Below are positions 61,431-64,000 of a DNA stretch of 64,000 nucleotides, in pieces. Where the stretch lies: positions 50,289 to 114,288 of the forward strand of contig JAEINQ010000010.1 of the NCBI GenBank assembly GCA_016342285.1. Reading direction: 5' to 3'. Under the pieces are notes generated by a model. It was not told where the DNA came from. It ran no database searches and worked only from the letters and a program-made list of their open reading frames with translations. The DNA is from Desulfobacterales bacterium. Lineage in GTDB: Bacteria; Desulfobacterota; Desulfobacteria; Desulfobacterales; JAEINQ01. Position numbers and translations under genes: made by a program. The first letter of the stretch is position 1; every line of letters starts with the position of its first letter.

Positions 61431-63197
61431 TTAAGCCAACGGCACCCCGGCTTCGTCCCAACCGCGCAGGCGGTAGTAGTCGCCGACCATCTGCTGGAGT
61501 TGGGCCTCGGTGATGGTCTTTCCCGAATCGGCAAGGGGCCGGTGAAGTCCCCGGGGGAGGCGGTCGTCCTCGGCCGTCACCCCTTCGCGGAGGTTGAAGC
61601 GCCGGACCAAGGTGGAAATGGCCGCGGCCTTGGCGCTCAAGGTTGCCTTGTCCGCGTCGAGCCCGGTTGCGGAATGGATCATCTCTTCGAGGAGTTCCCA
61701 GGGATAGAGGTCGCGGTAGAACCGGCAGAGGATCAGGGTGTCGAAAATGGTGAGCCGGTCCTCGAAATCGAGAAACATCTCGGCCTTGCCCTCGATCTGG
61801 TCCCGGTCGATCATGCCGGCCAGTTCCGGCTTGTAGAAGGTCGAGCGCAAATGGCAGGCCCCGCGGTCTGACGTGGCATAGGCCAGGCCCATCCCTTTCA
61901 ATGACCGGGGATCGTAGCCAGCCGGCTCCATCCCCTTGACATGAACAGCGACGTCTTCCAGATCCCATGCTTTTGCCGCATGCCGGATCCCTTCGGCCAA
62001 AATAGCGCCGATCCCTTCCTTCCGGGCGATTTTGGCCAGCAGGCCTGCAATGGCATCCACGTCGCCGGGGTTGATATCATCATCGATTTTCCGCAGACGC
62101 CGGGCCTCCATGGCAAAGGCACAAAGGTTTCCCGCGGTAATGGTGTCCATGCCGAGGCGGTCGCAGATATCGTTTAGATAGGCGATCTCTTCGATGCTGT
62201 CCACCATGCACAGTCCGCCAAAGGCGTAAATGGTCTCGTATTCCGGGCCTTCAATTTTAAGCCCGGCGTGCCGCCCCTGGGTAATGGTGGTCATGCGTCC
62301 GCAGGCCATGAAGCATTTGGCACAGGCGTTGGGGCGGACCTCGCAGCGCCCGTGAAGGGCATCGGCACCGATTTTCTCCCAGTGGTCGCAGGTCCCCTTT
62401 TCCCAGTAGCCGGTGGGAAAGGCGTTGGCCGTGTTCATGATTTTGACCATCTGGGAGGTCCCCATGGACTTATACGCCTTGACGCCGGGATTCTCCCTGG
62501 ACTCAACGGAAAGTTCTTTGGCCAGGCGCCGGACCGCGGCCGGATCGTGCAGGGGCCGCCGCCGGTCCCCCTGGAAGAGAATGCCCTTGACCTGCTTGGC
62601 CCCCATGACCGAGCCGACCCCGGTCCGGCCGGCACAGCGCCAGTGGTCGTTTTTGATCACCGAAAAGCGGACCCCGTTTTCCGCTGCCGGGCCGATGACC
62701 ACGGCCCCGGGACGATTAAAACCGGCGTCATTTCGGGCAAACCGTTCCTTCACCGCATCTTCGGCCCCATAGGTTTCCATGCCCCACAGGTCGCCGGCCT
62801 CGTGAAATTCGACCCGGTCGCAAAAGATGGCCAGGACCGTGGGTGTATCACAGCGCCCCGCGAGAACAATGGCGTCGAACCCGGCAGAATCCATGGCTTC
62901 GGGGACTTTGCCGCCGGCGTAGGACTCGGCATAACACCCGGTCTGGGGGCTCTTGGTAAAGACCCCGTACCGGCTCGATCCCCAAATGCTGGAGGCTGTG
63001 ACCGGGCCCGTGGAAAAGATCAGATGGTTTTCCGGCGCCATGGGATCGACCCCGGGCGGATTGAGGTCGAAAAGAAGTTTTGAGGCCAGCCCCTTGCCGC
63101 CGAGCAGTTCGGTGAAAACGGCATCGGCCACCGGCTCGATGTTAAATTGCTGCCGGGTCAGATCGATTTTCAGTATTCTTCCGAAAAAACCATTCAT
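61431..63197 (-). CDS. Aldehyde:ferredoxin oxidoreductase-family tungsto/molybdoenzyme
   Basis: Pterin-dependent oxidoreductase of 588 residues. The opening MNGFFGRILKIDLT and GGKGLASKLL are typical. The 4Fe-4S ligands are the C-x2-C-x3-C set in NACAKCFMACG and a distal Cys in LILCRFYRDL. It converts aldehydes to acids with ferredoxin, or in some relatives acts on carboxylates or benzoyl-CoA. Start ATG at 63197 fits the family; the frame continues to 63218. Pairing with a PNPOx-like gene upstream is noted but not informative. Confidence 0.9.
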   Translation of the reverse strand: MNGFFGRILKIDLTRQQFNIEPVADAVFTELLGGKGLASKLLFDLNPPGVDPMAPENHLIFSTGPVTASSIWGSSRYGVFTKSPQTGCYAESYAGGKVPEAMDSAGFDAIVLAGRCDTPTVLAIFCDRVEFHEAGDLWGMETYGAEDAVKERFARNDAGFNRPGAVVIGPAAENGVRFSVIKNDHWRCAGRTGVGSVMGAKQVKGILFQGDRRRPLHDPAAVRRLAKELSVESRENPGVKAYKSMGTSQMVKIMNTANAFPTGYWEKGTCDHWEKIGADALHGRCEVRPNACAKCFMACGRMTTITQGRHAGLKIEGPEYETIYAFGGLCMVDSIEEIAYLNDICDRLGMDTITAGNLCAFAMEARRLRKIDDDINPGDVDAIAGLLAKIARKEGIGAILAEGIRHAAKAWDLEDVAVHVKGMEPAGYDPRSLKGMGLAYATSDRGACHLRSTFYKPELAGMIDRDQIEGKAEMFLDFEDRLTIFDTLILCRFYRDLYPWELLEEMIHSATGLDADKATLSAKAAAISTLVRRFNLREGVTAEDDRLPRGLHRPLADSGKTITEAQLQQMVGDYYRLRGWDEAGVPLA

Positions 63198-63315
63198 TTG
63201 AGGAACCCCGATACCCAATTAGGTGCGAAAAGACGCGATTATGGTGACGTATATACGTAAAGGTAAAAATCAGATCACATCAAAGCATTTCATTTTGGAA
63301 AACGCAGCCCCGAAA

Positions 63316-63354
63316 AAGTCTGCGAGTATCTGCGAATGTCTGCGGTTAATGAAA
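63316..63354. repeat. Periodic repeat, TCTGCG family
   Basis: TCTGCGAGTATCTGCGAATG followed by TCTGCGGTTAATGAA, nearly the same as the end of the element at 61.4 kb. The two flank the AFOR gene. Confidence 0.75.
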
Positions 63355-63361
63355 TTATAAG

Positions 63362-63844
63362 TCACTGTAATTGTGTTTTCGTGCACTCAGTGCCCGACAT
63401 TTTTCCGGTCATGCTGTCAATGTTGATGCGAATGACGGCCGTGGCCTGAACCTTGTTGTCCGTAAACGTCCCATGGCGACCGGCGTAGCGCTTAAAAATG
63501 ATATCGAGGGCGTTGCGTTTTTCTTCCTCTTCTTCCACGAAAACCGCCCGGCCGAAACCGATGACGCTCTGATAGCGCATGCTCCAGTCGCAGGGCGCGT
63601 CCGATTCAATGGTCTCCAACAGGGTGTCGACTTCAAAGCAGACGTTTGGATTTTTTTCAAGCACCTCGATCTTCTTTCCTTTCAAGGCGCTGTGAAGATA
63701 GAGGGCGTTTTCGTGATGGGCGAAACACATGGGCACCACATAGGGGCGATCACCATCGACCATGGCAAACCGGCAGATCCGGGCCTCGGCAAGAATGGCC
63801 TCAATGGCTGCTGTATCGATGACTTCCTTGTCTTTTCTTCTCAT
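63362..63844 (-). CDS. Pyridoxamine 5'-phosphate oxidase-like flavoprotein
   Basis: Split-barrel FMN-binding protein of 160 residues of the NimA/PNPOx-like group. FAMVDGDRPYVVPMCFAHHE is the conserved N-terminal strand pair and SVIGFGRAVFV the central strand. Such proteins bind flavin or heme and may reduce nitro or other substrates; function here is unknown. AAGG precedes the ATG. Confidence 0.85.
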   Translation of the reverse strand: MRRKDKEVIDTAAIEAILAEARICRFAMVDGDRPYVVPMCFAHHENALYLHSALKGKKIEVLEKNPNVCFEVDTLLETIESDAPCDWSMRYQSVIGFGRAVFVEEEEEKRNALDIIFKRYAGRHGTFTDNKVQATAVIRINIDSMTGKMSGTECTKTQLQ

Positions 63845-63875
63845 TGGACAACCTTATAAAAAAGGGCAACGCGGC

Positions 63876-63926
63876 TCAAATTCCCAGATAGGCGGTCTTG
63901 ATGTGGGGATCGTTAAGCAATTCTTG
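63876..63926 (-). pseudogene. Last codons of a branched-chain amino-acid ABC ATPase (livF)
   Basis: Minus strand reads QELLNDPHIKTAYLGI-stop, the exact style of LivF C termini. Sequence further right does not continue the ATPase. So either the gene is truncated by an insertion beginning near 63930, or this is a small relic. Confidence 0.65.
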
Positions 63927-64000
63927 GCTCCTCGCTGTTTCATGTGGGTAAATCAAAATCCAACTTACCCGCAATGAGGTAAATCATGGAGATGAGATTT

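Overview
The window looks like chromosome from a GC-rich anaerobic deltaproteobacterium (Desulfobacterota, Desulfosarcina-like). That assignment is inference. It rests on a DUF3786/Fe-S protein, a DUF3795 protein, an aldehyde:ferredoxin oxidoreductase, a selenocysteine-containing reductase of the glycine/betaine/D-proline reductase B family, a DMSO-reductase-family molybdoenzyme, strong sigma-54 promoters, and many short dispersed periodic repeats. No rRNA, tRNA, CRISPR array or replication origin was recognised.

Region 1 (1-36.9 kb) is mostly intact metabolic genes on both strands. It holds a class III aminotransferase, an alpha/beta hydrolase, a Nudix hydrolase, a large TPR-CHAT lipoprotein, two MBL hydrolases, an M24 peptidase, a thioesterase and a MaoC protein. 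It also holds an old-yellow-enzyme, an aldo/keto reductase, an MFS transporter, an SDR, a GlxA-type regulator and a GMC oxidoreductase with a DUF4197 protein. Two stand out. One is a three-gene sucrose operon (11.8-16.4 kb: PfkB kinase, sucrose-phosphate synthase/phosphatase fusion, sucrose phosphorylase). The other is a selenoprotein (20.46-21.32 kb) whose in-frame TGA is followed by an 8-bp SECIS-like hairpin. Toxin-antitoxin genes (MazEF-like, VapBC) and MazF debris lie at 21.4-23.1 kb.

Region 2 (37-54 kb) is accessory. Two near-identical 143-residue secreted proteins (37.3 and 40.9 kb), each with a perfect sigma-54 promoter and a strong terminator, lie in direct orientation. At least one clear 3' remnant (52.2 kb) and two tentative ones (46.5, 50.1 kb) share that orientation. 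Between them lie a fatty acyl-AMP ligase with a Phd/PIN toxin pair, a membrane protein with a truncated MFS gene and a DksA-like protein, a molybdoenzyme, a 1036-residue unrecognised membrane protein, and a Gfo/Idh-nitroreductase pair. This reads as an island repeatedly punctuated by one small-gene cassette. An IS110-family element with a frameshift in an A8 run ends the stretch.

Region 3 (54-61.4 kb) is a zone of decay. It contains DUF488 with an amber stop, a truncated hypothetical gene, two broken ATPase/DUF4143 loci sharing the same flanking repeats, a frameshifted RelE/ParE toxin and a duplicated antitoxin 3' end. Intact genes there are an AbrB-type antitoxin, a 395-residue hypothetical, a TPR protein and a HigA-type antitoxin.

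Region 4 (61.4-64 kb) returns to core-type metabolism with an AFOR-family oxidoreductase and a PNPOx-like flavoprotein, then the last codons of a lost livF gene.
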